Under the pieces are notes generated by a model. That model was not told where the DNA came from and did not search any database. It was given only the letters and a program-made list of their open reading frames with translations. The position numbers and the translations under genes were made by a program. DNA of 64,000 nucleotides from Phyllobacteriaceae bacterium (GTDB lineage: Bacteria > Pseudomonadota > Alphaproteobacteria > Rhizobiales > Rhizobiaceae): assembly GCA_002708825.1 (NCBI GenBank), contig PAPF01000009.1:22650-86649 (forward strand), written 5' to 3'. Below, one piece after another: positions 17,561 to 26,087 of the stretch; position 1 is the stretch's first letter; each line of letters starts with the position of its first letter.

Positions 17561-18157
17561 ATGTTTACGACACCTGAAACCTTCACAGTCACGTTTTCCA
17601 ATCCGGTTGTGATGGACTGTGAGGAAATCGAATCGCCTTCGCCATTGGCCGCGAAGGTGGATCGCTGGGAAACGCTTACCCAGCGTATCAGATTGCTCAC
17701 GCTTCGAATGAATTTCCTTAAAATGGCTATCGATGTCGAACATATGCCGGGCGTCGTGGCTGGTGGGCATATCTTCCAGATATATGAGGATGCCGAATGG
17801 TCGCTTTCCTCCATGCGCCGTGCCGGGCGGCCAGGCGGCGCGTTCGCCGCGATCCTTGACGAACTGGACCGGCAGGCTGCGGCAGCGGCGGAAGCGCGGC
17901 GGCGGGCCGGATTCGCGGAAATGGAGCATGAAATTAATCGGCTGAGGTATGAAGAGAGGGCGGCTCTGGAAGCGGAGATTGAAGCCGCGCCGATGGAAAC
18001 GCCTGCCGATGTGCGGGCGAAGGCTGATTACGGTTTCCGGTTGATTGTCTGGGAGGGTGACAACCCGAATTGCGCTGCCCGGGCTCATGAAATTCTCGGC
18101 GAAATCGCGAAGCCTGACCTGTTAACTCACAGTTGCGATCTCAAAAAGATGCACTAA
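17561..18157 (+). CDS. Unknown coiled-coil protein, paralogue B
   Basis: A 198-residue protein starting at the ATG preceded by AGGAGA. It is a diverged copy of the previous gene: VDRWETLTQRIRLL, AAILDELDRQAAAAAEARR, FAEMEHEI and DVRAKADYGFRL align with the same positions there. Its end runs 17 codons into the second 110-bp repeat because the stop found in copy A is out of frame here. No known domain. The large divergence within the body suggests an old duplication under selection. Confidence 0.7.
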   Translation: MFTTPETFTVTFSNPVVMDCEEIESPSPLAAKVDRWETLTQRIRLLTLRMNFLKMAIDVEHMPGVVAGGHIFQIYEDAEWSLSSMRRAGRPGGAFAAILDELDRQAAAAAEARRRAGFAEMEHEINRLRYEERAALEAEIEAAPMETPADVRAKADYGFRLIVWEGDNPNCAARAHEILGEIAKPDLLTHSCDLKKMH

Positions 18158-18225
18158 CGCTCACTGTATGTTCAATCGCCGGTGCGGGGCGATGGGGTGC
18201 GAAGAACACTATATTTAGTGGTTCC
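18116..18225. repeat. 110-bp intergenic repeat, copy 2
   Basis: Second copy of the block at 17401-17510, ending with the same dyad CACTA-TATT-TAGTG at 18207-18220, upstream of the gene at 18289. The identical dyads in front of two consecutive genes suggest a shared operator or processing site. Confidence 0.8.
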
Positions 18226-18288
18226 CCATTCGATTCCCTCACTGGCAAGTGTGCGGCGGCACAAGGGAAAGAAGAGGGTTTTTCCGCG

Positions 18289-18840
18289 ATGAAGCCAGAC
18301 CAATACGCCCGGCTTGCCGGGACAACGATGCATGTCATCAACGTTTGCAAGGGGCGCGGCTTTGTCCCCTTCCTGACGAAGCAATTCAACTACTACAGCG
18401 CATGGGACAGCTTTACCTACCGGCTGGCGCAGCATCTGGCCGGTTCGCCGGACGGGCTGTCGCTGAATCGGGGGGTTGCAGTCAAGACGGTGCGCGAATG
18501 CGCGCTGGACATCGTTGCCAGCCGTGACCGGCTGGAAGCCGGGGAGGAACTGCTTTTCGGGCGGATCACGCTTCGCGGTTTCCCGGCTGTTCCCTTTGTC
18601 GGCTCGCATGAGGAACTTGCCTTCCTCATGGAAAAGAAGGCCGGGCGCGGCCTGCACATCCAGCTTTCCAGCCTGACGGCCTGCTACCAGGCGTTTCTTG
18701 CCGCAGCCGAACGCATCGGCGCGCCTGTAGATGATCTCTGGCCGGAAGCTGAAACCATTCCCACTGCGCAAGAGGTGCAGGCGGAATATGCCCGCCCGCT
18801 TCGCGAAGCCGCATCGACAATCAACACAGTGAGGGCATGA
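18289..18840 (+). CDS. Unknown protein upstream of the capsid gene
   Basis: A 183-residue protein with no domain I recognise. The start at 18289 is the first ATG after the duplicated control block; the frame is open upstream through that block. The N-terminus (PDQYARLAGTTMHVINVCKGRG) has a weak resemblance to a helix-turn-helix. It ends one base before the capsid gene. A scaffold, size-determining or regulatory role would fit the position, but nothing in the sequence shows it. Confidence 0.6.
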   Translation: MKPDQYARLAGTTMHVINVCKGRGFVPFLTKQFNYYSAWDSFTYRLAQHLAGSPDGLSLNRGVAVKTVRECALDIVASRDRLEAGEELLFGRITLRGFPAVPFVGSHEELAFLMEKKAGRGLHIQLSSLTACYQAFLAAAERIGAPVDDLWPEAETIPTAQEVQAEYARPLREAASTINTVRA

Positions 18841-18841
18841 A

Positions 18842-19930
18842 ATGACCATGAAACCGATTCTCGAACCGGACGCCTTGCGGGAAGGCCGGCCGGAAGTGTG
18901 GGCGCTCATGAAAAATGGCGCGCCGGCGCTCATGACTGCCCTGGTGGGCGAACAGGCCATGCGCCAATATGAAGGCCGTTCAATCCGGGATGTCATGGCC
19001 TCGATGATGCCGGGCGGCACGTTTTCCCGGAATGCCGTCATGTCGGCGATGGGAACCGACGATTTCCGGAACCTGATTCAGGAAACCGTGAGCATTACCG
19101 CGCTGGCGGCTCATGCGCTTCACATGCCCGAGATTCTGAAGATCGGCATTGAGGTCTTCGACATCGACGATTTCCGGGAGCGGACGCGGGTCCGGATCAC
19201 GGGCCTGGACAAGCTCCTTGAGAACCGTGAGCATCAGGAATTGGCCTACGGTGCGATTGACGCCATGGCCGAGGCATGGGCGGTATCCCGCTTCGGGCGG
19301 CTCTATGAGGTCACGGAAAATGCCATCGTCAATGACCAGACCGGGGCCCTTCTGAACATCGGATCGGCGGCGGGCGCGGCTGTGGCAAGCCTCAAGGGCA
19401 ACACGCTGGCAAAGCTGGTCGATGACAACCCTGCCATGAAGGACGGCAAGCCTGTTTTCCATGCCGACCATGGCAACCTTGTGGAAGTCGTGACTCCGGT
19501 TGTCCTTGAGGGGAACCTGAAAGAGGCTGCGCTGAAGATGCGCAAGCAGACATTCGGCGAGGGCGACAACCTCCAGATCATCGACATTCGCCCGAAATAC
19601 CTTCTGGTTCCGGCTGAACGTGAAGCCGAGGCGCTGAAGGCGGTTGCCAGTGTCACCGCGGGCAATACCGGCGACGTGAACCCCTTTGCCGGGCGGCTGG
19701 AAGTGGTGGTTGAACCCCGGCTGTCTGACCCTGACTCTTGGTATTTATTCTCCGATCCGGTCATGCATTCCGGCATCGAATACGGCTCGCTCTACGGCGA
19801 CGGTTCCCCCCAGGTGGAAACCGGAAAACCGATCACGTCCTATTCAACGCACACCCGCGTCACCGCCTATTTCGGCGCGGGCTGGATCGATCATCGCGGG
19901 GCCGTGAAGGTCACGCAGATACCCGAGTGA
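18842..19930 (+). CDS. Major capsid protein, Mu gpT-like
   Basis: A 362-residue protein matching the Mu gpT type of major head subunit. KPVFHADHGNL near residue 200, LQIIDIRPKYLLVPAEREAEA near 245, and the C-terminal NPFAGRLEVVVEPRL and FGAGWIDHRGAVK are the hallmark segments. In Mu-like phages the capsid often follows or is fused to a protease-scaffold; no protease is visible here. A capsid gene without portal and large terminase is unusual and suggests either remodelling of a helper's head or dependence on helper portal proteins. Confidence 0.85.
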   Translation: MTMKPILEPDALREGRPEVWALMKNGAPALMTALVGEQAMRQYEGRSIRDVMASMMPGGTFSRNAVMSAMGTDDFRNLIQETVSITALAAHALHMPEILKIGIEVFDIDDFRERTRVRITGLDKLLENREHQELAYGAIDAMAEAWAVSRFGRLYEVTENAIVNDQTGALLNIGSAAGAAVASLKGNTLAKLVDDNPAMKDGKPVFHADHGNLVEVVTPVVLEGNLKEAALKMRKQTFGEGDNLQIIDIRPKYLLVPAEREAEALKAVASVTAGNTGDVNPFAGRLEVVVEPRLSDPDSWYLFSDPVMHSGIEYGSLYGDGSPQVETGKPITSYSTHTRVTAYFGAGWIDHRGAVKVTQIPE

Positions 19931-19940
19931 GGATGAGACG

Positions 19941-20249
19941 ATGAAGAACAAGCATCAAGACGGCTACGTGGTCGAGGTCACGGCACCGCATGACGTGGAA
20001 TCCGGCGCGCCGGTGGGCATCGGCGCGGCGCTCTTCGGGGTGGCGGCAGGGGCGGCGCTGGCGGGTGAACGGCTCGCACTGGCTGTCTTCGGGGTCTTCC
20101 GGTTCCCCTCGACGGCCATCAAGACCGGGGTTTCCTTCGCGGCAGGCGACGTTGCCTACTACGATCCGGCGCTCAAGAAGCTGAGCAACGACAACACCAA
20201 GATGCGGGCGGGCATCGCCCTTGGCGGCGGGCTCTTCCGCATCGGCTGA
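19941..20249 (+). CDS. DUF2190 family capsid-associated protein
   Basis: A 102-residue DUF2190 protein: VTAPHDVESGAPVGIGAALFGVAA, then FRFPSTAIKTGVSF, GDVAYYDPALKKLS and a GIALGGG end. Members lie next to major capsid genes and are thought to be decoration or cement proteins. It follows the gpT-like gene by ten bases, so head genes form a unit. Confidence 0.85.
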   Translation: MKNKHQDGYVVEVTAPHDVESGAPVGIGAALFGVAAGAALAGERLALAVFGVFRFPSTAIKTGVSFAAGDVAYYDPALKKLSNDNTKMRAGIALGGGLFRIG

Positions 20250-20254
20250 CAGGT

Positions 20255-20366
20255 TCCGGCGCGGGGTCAACACTTGGGTGTCTCCTACCCGCGCCGGATT
20301 TGCCGGGCTTCTCTGGCGGGTGGTCCCGGCAGCTTGGGGGGCAGCGATGATCGCCCGCTGTCCCCC
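20255..20366. other. Cluster of strong GC-rich inverted repeats
   Basis: An 11-bp perfect inverted repeat, TCCGGCGCGGG at 20255-20265 and CCCGCGCCGGA at 20288-20298, is followed by CCGGG/CCCGG arms (20302-20329) and a GGGGGCAGCG/CGCTGTCCCCC stem (about 20337-20366). No T-runs follow. It occupies most of the 222-bp gap between the head genes and the integrase unit. Possible roles are a bidirectional terminator, a structured RNA or a packaging signal. Confidence 0.5.
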
Positions 20367-20414
20367 ATTTCCTCCAACACGTTTCCGGCTGACCGTGGAT
20401 GAACCGGCAGCCGT

Positions 20415-20451
20415 GGAGGGGTGAACTGGCCAAGCCAATCGGCACCCCTCC
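20415..20451 (+). terminator. Hairpin upstream of the integrase unit
   Basis: GGAGGGGTG (20415-20423) pairs perfectly with CACCCCTCC (20443-20451) over a 19-base loop. No T-run follows, so termination would be weak; it could instead regulate the small gene at 20472. Confidence 0.35.
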
Positions 20452-20471
20452 AACCGGCAAGAGGCAACAGG

Positions 20472-20654
20472 ATGGCAAATCGCGCTGCACCATTTACACA
20501 GGCCGATGTGACCCGCGCCGTAAAGGGCGCGATTGCGGCGGGGCTGAAGGTGCGCGAGGTCATCACGACGCTGGAAAGCATCCGCGTTGTCTGTGGCGAG
20601 GGCAAGGCCGAAAAGCCCGAGGCAAACCCGTGGGATGAGGCGCTTGATGGCTAG
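20472..20654 (+). CDS. Small protein coupled to the integrase, possible directionality factor
   Basis: A 60-residue protein starting 6 bases after AGGCAACAGG. The C-terminal NPWDEAL is a tail I associate with small proteins encoded just before integrases in alphaproteobacterial elements. Its end overlaps the integrase start by 8 bases. Function is unproven; excisionase or recombination directionality factor is the natural guess from position. Confidence 0.55.
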   Translation: MANRAAPFTQADVTRAVKGAIAAGLKVREVITTLESIRVVCGEGKAEKPEANPWDEALDG

Positions 20655-21744
20655 ACGGCGAAACCCGTTTCCCGGTGTCACTGTCGCGACCGATCGGCAC
20701 GGGCGGCGGCGCTACCGATTTCGCCTGAAGGGCAAGCCGTCCTGCTACCTGCCGGGCGAGTATGGATCGCCAGAGTTTCGCAAAGCCTATGAAGCCGCGA
20801 TGAATGCGCGGCCTGCCATCGTTGACCCGGCGCGCCTGCCGGAACGGGGCACGTTTTCATGGCTCGCCATGCACTACCTTTCGACGCCGGATTTCCAGAA
20901 GATCGGGCCGGTCTACAAGCGCAGCCTTTCCCTTGAGATCGAGCGATTCCGGCGCGCCTACGGGCATTTGCCGTTCGCGGCCTTGAGGCCGGATCACGTT
21001 GAAAAGATCATCGCGCGAAAGGCCGAGACGCCTGCCGCTGCAAACAAGCTGCTGAAGCTGATACGGCGGCTTTGCCGGTTCGCCATCCGCAGGCAATGGC
21101 TGGCTTCCGATCCCACTGTCGGGGTGAAGCCCTACGCCACGAACCCGGACGGGTATTACACCTGGACGGAAGCCGACATCGCCCGCTTCGAGGCGCACCA
21201 TGGGCAGGACAGCAAGGCCGTCCTTGCCATGCGGATCATGCTTTACACGGGCGCGGCGCGGCAGGACGCGGCGGCGATGGGCTGGCAGAACGTGAAGGGC
21301 GACCGGATCGAGTACAGGCGGCACAAGACGGGCGGCGATGTATCCTTGCGCCTGGAGCTCATGCCCGAGCTTGCCGAGGCGCTTTCCCGGACGCCGCGCG
21401 ATGCCATGCTTTTCATAACCCACGGCAAGGGCAGGGGCTACAATCCGAACACCTTCGGGAACTGGTTCAAGGATCTTTGCCGGGCGGCCAGACTGCCAGC
21501 GAACGCCAATACCCACGGCTTGCGCAAGGCCGGTGCAACCCGGCTTGCCAATGCGGGGGCAACGGAATTCGAGATCATGGCTTTCCTTGGTCACAAGACG
21601 CCCGATGAGGCGCGGACCTATGTGAAGGCGGCGAACAGGCAAACCCTCGCCGATTCAGCGCTGACAAAGCGCCTTGGCATGTCCAACCCCGGAAAAAGGG
21701 TGGACATTATTTCTCGCAAGTCATTGAAAGAAAAGGGGAAATAA
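20647..21744 (+). CDS. int: Tyrosine-recombinase integrase of the tRNA-Glu element
   Basis: A 365-residue phage-type integrase. The N-terminus (RRNPFPGVTVATDRHGRRRYRFRLKG) is a short arm-binding domain and the core-binding SAM-like domain follows. The catalytic domain has YTGAARQDAAAM (box-I Arg), HGLRKAGATRLANAGA (His and Arg of box II), and FLGHKTPDEARTYVKA with the nucleophilic Tyr. It ends 7 bases before the tRNA-Glu end and points at it. It should catalyse insertion into and excision from the tRNA 3' end. Confidence 0.95.
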   Translation: MARRRNPFPGVTVATDRHGRRRYRFRLKGKPSCYLPGEYGSPEFRKAYEAAMNARPAIVDPARLPERGTFSWLAMHYLSTPDFQKIGPVYKRSLSLEIERFRRAYGHLPFAALRPDHVEKIIARKAETPAAANKLLKLIRRLCRFAIRRQWLASDPTVGVKPYATNPDGYYTWTEADIARFEAHHGQDSKAVLAMRIMLYTGAARQDAAAMGWQNVKGDRIEYRRHKTGGDVSLRLELMPELAEALSRTPRDAMLFITHGKGRGYNPNTFGNWFKDLCRAARLPANANTHGLRKAGATRLANAGATEFEIMAFLGHKTPDEARTYVKAANRQTLADSALTKRLGMSNPGKRVDIISRKSLKEKGK

Positions 21745-21751
21745 ATGTCGA

Positions 21752-21767
21752 TGGTACGCCCTACGGG
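21752..21767. repeat. Right attachment site copy inside tRNA-Glu (16 bp)
   Basis: TGGTACGCCCTACGGG is identical to 11407-11422. It covers the CCA, acceptor and part of the T stem of the tRNA. Identity stops at both ends, giving the element's boundaries. Confidence 0.85.
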
Positions 21768-21827
21768 ACTCGAACCCGTGTTTCCGCCGTGAAAGGGCGG
21801 CGTCCTAGACCGCTAGACGAAGGGCGC
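21752..21827 (-). tRNA. tRNA-Glu (anticodon TTC)
   Basis: On the minus strand: acceptor GCGCCCT pairs with AGGGCGT, the anticodon loop is CTTTCAC in a GCCGC/GCGGC stem, the T-arm is CGGGTTCGAGTCCCG, and CCA is encoded. The 3' end (21752-21767) is the attachment core of the mobile element, so the tRNA was kept intact by the inserted copy. Confidence 0.95.
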
Positions 21828-21843
21828 GCTCAAGACGAGACGG

Positions 21844-21872
21844 CGTATAGAAAGATTCCGGGCGGTGGGCAA
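21844..21872 (-). promoter_or_regulatory. Promoter of tRNA-Glu
   Basis: On the minus strand, TTGCCC (21867-21872), a 17-base spacer and TATACG (21844-21849), ending 16 bases before the tRNA 5' end. Confidence 0.55.
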
Positions 21873-22103
21873 CCCCTGTTGATGCGGATTGCGAAAAAAA
21901 GTTCCCCGCATGCCGATGCCAGCGGCGGTTTCAGGAACGGGGCATGGAAAGCGGCAGGCGGGGATCCTGTTCGATTGCCTCAGCGCGCCTGCATTTCAGG
22001 TGCTTCCAGCAGTTTTCTCATGCCGATTCGAGCAAGGCCGCCAGGCGCGGCAGCCGCGTTCACGCCACGGGGACCTGGAAAGTCTTGCGCAATGCCGATC
22101 GAT

Positions 22104-23339
22104 CTATTTGCGCTTGCGGGACGAACGGCGGCAGCGCCAGTTCCAGTCGCGTTCCGGGCCGATATCCACATGCACCGACTGGGTGTGGCAATAGGTGCCG
22201 ACACCGCCGCGCCCCGGCATGGAGCGCAGATATTTTGCCAGATCCCATTTGGAGACACCGGCGACCTGGATGTCGGCGGCCGCGCAATACATGTGCAGGG
22301 AATTCTTCGCGCCGCGCGCGCGCCTGTTGCGCTTCGGACTGCGGTAACCGGACGTGACGACGACCTTCTGGCCGTAGTGGCGTTCCAGGGTCTTCAGGAC
22401 GCGGACGAGCTGTGGCTTGAGGCAGGCGACGTCGACGTCGGCGGTCTGCACGGCCAGCCCGTTCGGTGCGAGGCGCGCCAGGCCCGTGACCGATGCCACG
22501 CGCACCGGCCGGTCATCGGCTTCGTTGATATCGACGTCGCTGTCGTCATAACCGCCGGACTTGCGCGTGATCTCGAAGAGCGATTCCGCGCGCACGCCGG
22601 GCAGTGCCGTCAGGCTGCCGGTGGCGCCTGCGGGAAGGTCGGAGGTCAGGGATGCGGTCCGCACGGCCTTGCGCGCCGTCACCGCCGGTTTCGGCGCGGC
22701 AGCCGGGACACGGCCGCGCCCTGTATCGGCCAGGGCCATTGCCGGGCGGGGCGGTTGCGTTGAAAACAGCGAGGACAGGAAGCCCCGTTTCTCGATCTGT
22801 GGCGCGGCGGAGGCAACCTGGACGGGCCGGGATTGGGCCGCGGCAGAAGGTGTCGCAGCCTCTGCCACTGCCCCGCTTCCAGGCCGTGGCGCGGCGCTTG
22901 GCACCGGCCCCGCCGCCTGGGCCACACGGGCCGATGCGATTGCGCTTTCGGCCGATTGCGATGTGGATTCGTCGATTGTTTCGCCCGAACCCGGCAGTGC
23001 CGCGGAGGCTGCCGCCATTTCGACGTCCGTTCCGGTTTCGCCTTGATCGCCGTCCTGGCCATCGCCGGAGGCGCTGGTTTCGGTGATGGCTTCATTGCCA
23101 GCTCCGACAGGCTGGCCGGTGGCGATATCGCCGCCGTCTTGGCTGACCGGTTCGAAAGCGGCGGCGTCGCCCTGCGCCGGTCCGGTTCCCAGTGACGCCT
23201 GGGATGCCACGTCGGCCAGCGCGATTTCCATCGGCGGGACTGCTGTCGTGCTGCAGCCGGACAGGCCCGTTGCAATCGCCGCGACGGCCACACATCCCGC
23301 CAACGCGCTCAATCCGGGCAATCGCGCCTTGTTCAACAA
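22104..23339 (-). CDS. YcbK-like (DUF882, peptidase M15A) lipoprotein
   Basis: A 411-residue envelope protein. The N-terminal signal ends in a lipobox (GLSGC near residue 29). A long Ala/Pro/Gly-rich linker of about 240 residues follows. The C-terminal domain (about 290-400) is a zinc peptidase of the YcbK/M15A type: VVVTSGYRSPKRN, SLHMYCAAADIQV with the ligand His and Asp, and QSVHVDIGPERDW with the second His. It probably cleaves or binds peptidoglycan cross-links. The 276 bases between this stop and tRNA-Glu hold only the tRNA promoter. Confidence 0.85.
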   Translation of the reverse strand: MLNKARLPGLSALAGCVAVAAIATGLSGCSTTAVPPMEIALADVASQASLGTGPAQGDAAAFEPVSQDGGDIATGQPVGAGNEAITETSASGDGQDGDQGETGTDVEMAAASAALPGSGETIDESTSQSAESAIASARVAQAAGPVPSAAPRPGSGAVAEAATPSAAAQSRPVQVASAAPQIEKRGFLSSLFSTQPPRPAMALADTGRGRVPAAAPKPAVTARKAVRTASLTSDLPAGATGSLTALPGVRAESLFEITRKSGGYDDSDVDINEADDRPVRVASVTGLARLAPNGLAVQTADVDVACLKPQLVRVLKTLERHYGQKVVVTSGYRSPKRNRRARGAKNSLHMYCAAADIQVAGVSKWDLAKYLRSMPGRGGVGTYCHTQSVHVDIGPERDWNWRCRRSSRKRK

Positions 23340-23539
23340 TCATCCCCCTTGGCCGCCGGCCCCCTCGGGCTCAAGCCACGGCCAGGCTCGCGGTAAAGTT
23401 CACAACGCCAATCGAATCGAGTCCCCTGGCGCGCGTTTGTGACTATAGCACGGCGGTTAATCGTCAATTGAGGCGACAAGATGAAGATGGCATGGCGGTC
23501 ATCTTGCGGCAAGGCGACGCATCGAGCGCCGGTCTCCGG

Positions 23540-25372
23540 TCAGACACGCGCCAGCACATATTCGCCGGGCGCATCGCAAAGGGCCTTCAGCTTCTTGCCG
23601 CCGATCCTGCGCGCCTTGACCCGCTCGCCGGTCTCCATGGACTCGATCCAGGCCTGCCAGTGCGGCCACCAGGAACCGGGCGTCTCGTGAGCCGAAGCCA
23701 CCCAGTCCTCGAACGAGCCCTCCGGCTTGCCGCCGGTCCAGTACTGGTATTTCACCTTGTCCGGCGGATTGACGACGCCTGCGATATGGCCCGATCCCGC
23801 CATGACATACTGGACATCGCCGCCGAAGAAGCGGCAGCCGTGAAAGACCGACTTGGCCGGCGCGATATGGTCCTCCCGCGTGGCGAGATTGTAGACCGGA
23901 ATCTTGATGTCCTCGAGGTGAACCGGCGCCCCGCCGAGTTTCATGGTGCCCTTGGAAAGGTTGTTCTCCAGGTAGCAATTGCGCAGGTAGAAGGAATGAT
24001 TGGCCGCCGTCATGCGTGTGGAATCGGAATTCCAGTAGAGCAGGTCGAAGGCCATGGGCGTCTTGCCGCGCATGTAGTTGTTGACCGCGTAGTTCCAGAT
24101 CAGTTCGCGCGAGCGCAGCATGTTGAACGCTGTCGCCATCTTGCCGCCATCCAGGTAGCCCTTTGTCTCCATCTGCCGCTCGACGGCCTTCACCTGGTCC
24201 TCGTCGACGAAGACGAGCAGGTCGCCGCCATAGGTGAAATCCACCTGGGTGGTGAAGAAGGTTGCGCTGCGGATGCGCCTCTCGCCGTCACGGGCAAACA
24301 TCGCAAGGGCGGCGGCGAGCAGCGTCCCGCCAACGCAATAGCCGATCGCATTGACCTCGCGCTCGCCGGTCGCAGCCTCGATGGAATCGAGCGCCAGCAC
24401 GATGCCTTCCTCGATATAGGCCTCCCATGTCTTCTTGCGGTGGCGTTCGTCCGGGTTGACCCAGGAGACGACGAAGACGGTATGGCCCTGTTCCGTCAGC
24501 CAGCGGATGAAGGATTTCTCCTTGTTGAGGTCGAGGATGTAGAACTTGTTGATCCACGGCGGAACGATGAGGAGAGGGCGCTTGAGCACGGTCTCGGTCG
24601 CCGCCTCGTACTGGATGATCTCGGCGGTCTCGGACCGCGCGATCACCTTTCCGGGCGTGTTGGCCATGTTGACGCCGACCTTGAACGGACTGGCGTCGAC
24701 CTGGCGGATCTTCAGGTCGCCCTGGCCGGCCTCGATGTCCTCGGCCAGCATCTGCATGCCGCGCACGATGTTCTCGCCATTCGAGGCGATGGTCTCGCGG
24801 TAGAGTTCGGGGTTGGTCAGCAGGAAATTGGATGGCGAGATCGCGTTGGAGATCTGGTCGACATAGAACTCCGCCTTGTGACGCGTCTTCGGGTCCAGGC
24901 CGTCGGCTTCCGTTACCAGGTCATGCGCCCACCGGCTCGTCACCAGGTAGGTCTGCTTGAGGAAGTCGAAAAAGGCGTTGTTCTCCCATTCCGGATCGGC
25001 GAACCGCTTGTCGCCCTTTTCCGGCTTGACCGCATCCTCGTCGACATCTCCGGTCGCGCGGCGCACGGAGTTCGTCCACACCGTCATGTAGTTGGAGAAA
25101 AGCCGGGTCTGCGCGTCGAGGGCGCGCGCCGGATCGGAAAGCCAGTATTCGCCGACCTTCGAGAAGGTCTTGACCATGTCGGCCATGGGCTCGGCCATCG
25201 GATCGACCTTGCCCTCCTCGCGCGGCGCGATCCAGTTGGAAGCCGCCTTGCCGGCAGCCTCGATGGCTTTGGCCATGTTGCGCGCAAAGGCCTCGGGATC
25301 CTTGACGACGTAGGAATCAAGCTGGTCGGTTGACGGACCCGAATCCTTCTTGTCCTTGCCGTCCTTAGACAT
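23540..25372 (-). CDS. phaC: Class I polyhydroxyalkanoate synthase
   Basis: A 610-residue PHA synthase that polymerises hydroxyacyl-CoA to storage polyester on granules. The lipase-like box is GYCVGG near residue 345 with the catalytic Cys, the Asp is in TREDHIAP, and the His is in GSGHIAGVVNPP. WWPHWQAW near the end is typical of the class. The start is the ATG at 25372; the open frame upstream lacks homology. It is divergent from the lipoprotein gene at 25515. No phaA, phaB or phasin gene is nearby. Confidence 0.96.
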   Translation of the reverse strand: MSKDGKDKKDSGPSTDQLDSYVVKDPEAFARNMAKAIEAAGKAASNWIAPREEGKVDPMAEPMADMVKTFSKVGEYWLSDPARALDAQTRLFSNYMTVWTNSVRRATGDVDEDAVKPEKGDKRFADPEWENNAFFDFLKQTYLVTSRWAHDLVTEADGLDPKTRHKAEFYVDQISNAISPSNFLLTNPELYRETIASNGENIVRGMQMLAEDIEAGQGDLKIRQVDASPFKVGVNMANTPGKVIARSETAEIIQYEAATETVLKRPLLIVPPWINKFYILDLNKEKSFIRWLTEQGHTVFVVSWVNPDERHRKKTWEAYIEEGIVLALDSIEAATGEREVNAIGYCVGGTLLAAALAMFARDGERRIRSATFFTTQVDFTYGGDLLVFVDEDQVKAVERQMETKGYLDGGKMATAFNMLRSRELIWNYAVNNYMRGKTPMAFDLLYWNSDSTRMTAANHSFYLRNCYLENNLSKGTMKLGGAPVHLEDIKIPVYNLATREDHIAPAKSVFHGCRFFGGDVQYVMAGSGHIAGVVNPPDKVKYQYWTGGKPEGSFEDWVASAHETPGSWWPHWQAWIESMETGERVKARRIGGKKLKALCDAPGEYVLARV

Positions 25373-25514
25373 TGGCCCTATTCCTCCCGAAAGCTGGTGT
25401 ACCGGCTTGTTGTTGACACAATAGGCTGTAACCGTTGCCCCATACAAGCGCGACAAAGGTCGGTCGCCGTTTCCCTTCACCCGGCCGCGCGATCCTGCGG
25501 AGGGAGCCTACAGG

Positions 25515-25985
25515 ATGAATTCGATGAGGCTTTTCGTGCCGCAAGGTGTCAGCATGATGACGGCGTTGCGGACGGCAGCCGCGGCGTCCGCATTGCTTGC
25601 GGCTGGATGCACGACCGCCAGCCTCGAGGATGCCGCGCCGCGTTCGCTCCTGCCCGCACCCTCTGCTCCTGGAGTGGCTGCCGCACCGGCGCCGGCCGGA
25701 TCGGTTGCCGCAACGGAACCCGACACCGACCGGCCTGCTCCGGTTCCGCCCTCCTTGTCCAATGCGCGCGATACCGGCCAGTTCCCGAACATCAACGTCG
25801 TGCCGAAGGGCGAGACTGCGCAGATCAGCCCGTCACAGCGGGCGGCCACGGTGTCCGAACTGAACGCGGCGCGCAATGCCCAGCGGGCGACGGGTCAGGG
25901 CGCGCGCGTCGGCGGCGAGGGGGAGTTGCGCCGTCTCGGCCGCACCCACACGCGCGAGGCGCTGGAAGAAATCGAAAGCGAGTGA
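25515..25985 (+). CDS. Small proline/alanine-rich lipoprotein
   Basis: A 156-residue predicted lipoprotein: an n-region, a hydrophobic ALRTAAAASALLA stretch and a lipobox ending in AAGC near residue 32. The mature part begins Ala/Pro-rich and ends in charged helical sequence with SELNAARNAQRATGQ and HTREALEEIE. Starts at 25554 or 25557 would give a shorter signal peptide. No functional domain is recognised. It lies between the divergent phaC and the aminotransferase. Confidence 0.75.
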   Translation: MNSMRLFVPQGVSMMTALRTAAAASALLAAGCTTASLEDAAPRSLLPAPSAPGVAAAPAPAGSVAATEPDTDRPAPVPPSLSNARDTGQFPNINVVPKGETAQISPSQRAATVSELNAARNAQRATGQGARVGGEGELRRLGRTHTREALEEIESE

Positions 25986-26087
25986 CGCTATCGACCCGGC
26001 TACGGCGAGGGTGTATAGCGAACGACTGAAGGGGTTCCGGCCAGCGCCCGGAGCCTTGCGTCTCCAGGGATTTCGACGGTCACGAAC

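Larger units (their letters stand above)
11407..21767. mobile_element. 10.4 kb satellite-like integrated element in tRNA-Glu
   Basis: The element is bounded by 16-bp direct repeats, the right one being the 3' end of tRNA-Glu, with a tyrosine integrase next to that tRNA. Contents in order are a small ORF, an SF3 helicase, a repeat-rich gap, tape measure, tail protein, Nu1-like small terminase, XRE repressor on the opposite strand, two paralogous unknown genes, another unknown gene, a gpT-like capsid protein, a DUF2190 protein, a small ORF and the integrase. No large terminase, portal, baseplate, fibre or lysis gene is present. All frames look intact. The reading as a phage satellite is inferred; a trimmed prophage is the alternative. 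Confidence 0.75.

Noticed and set aside
17560-18260. Insertion sequence explaining the duplicated block
   Set aside because: No transposase or terminal inverted repeats; the duplicated unit is a gene plus its intergenic block in direct orientation, which fits a simple tandem duplication.
23192-25333. Rightward 713-codon frame across phaC
   Set aside because: Shadow of phaC, which has all catalytic motifs on the other strand.
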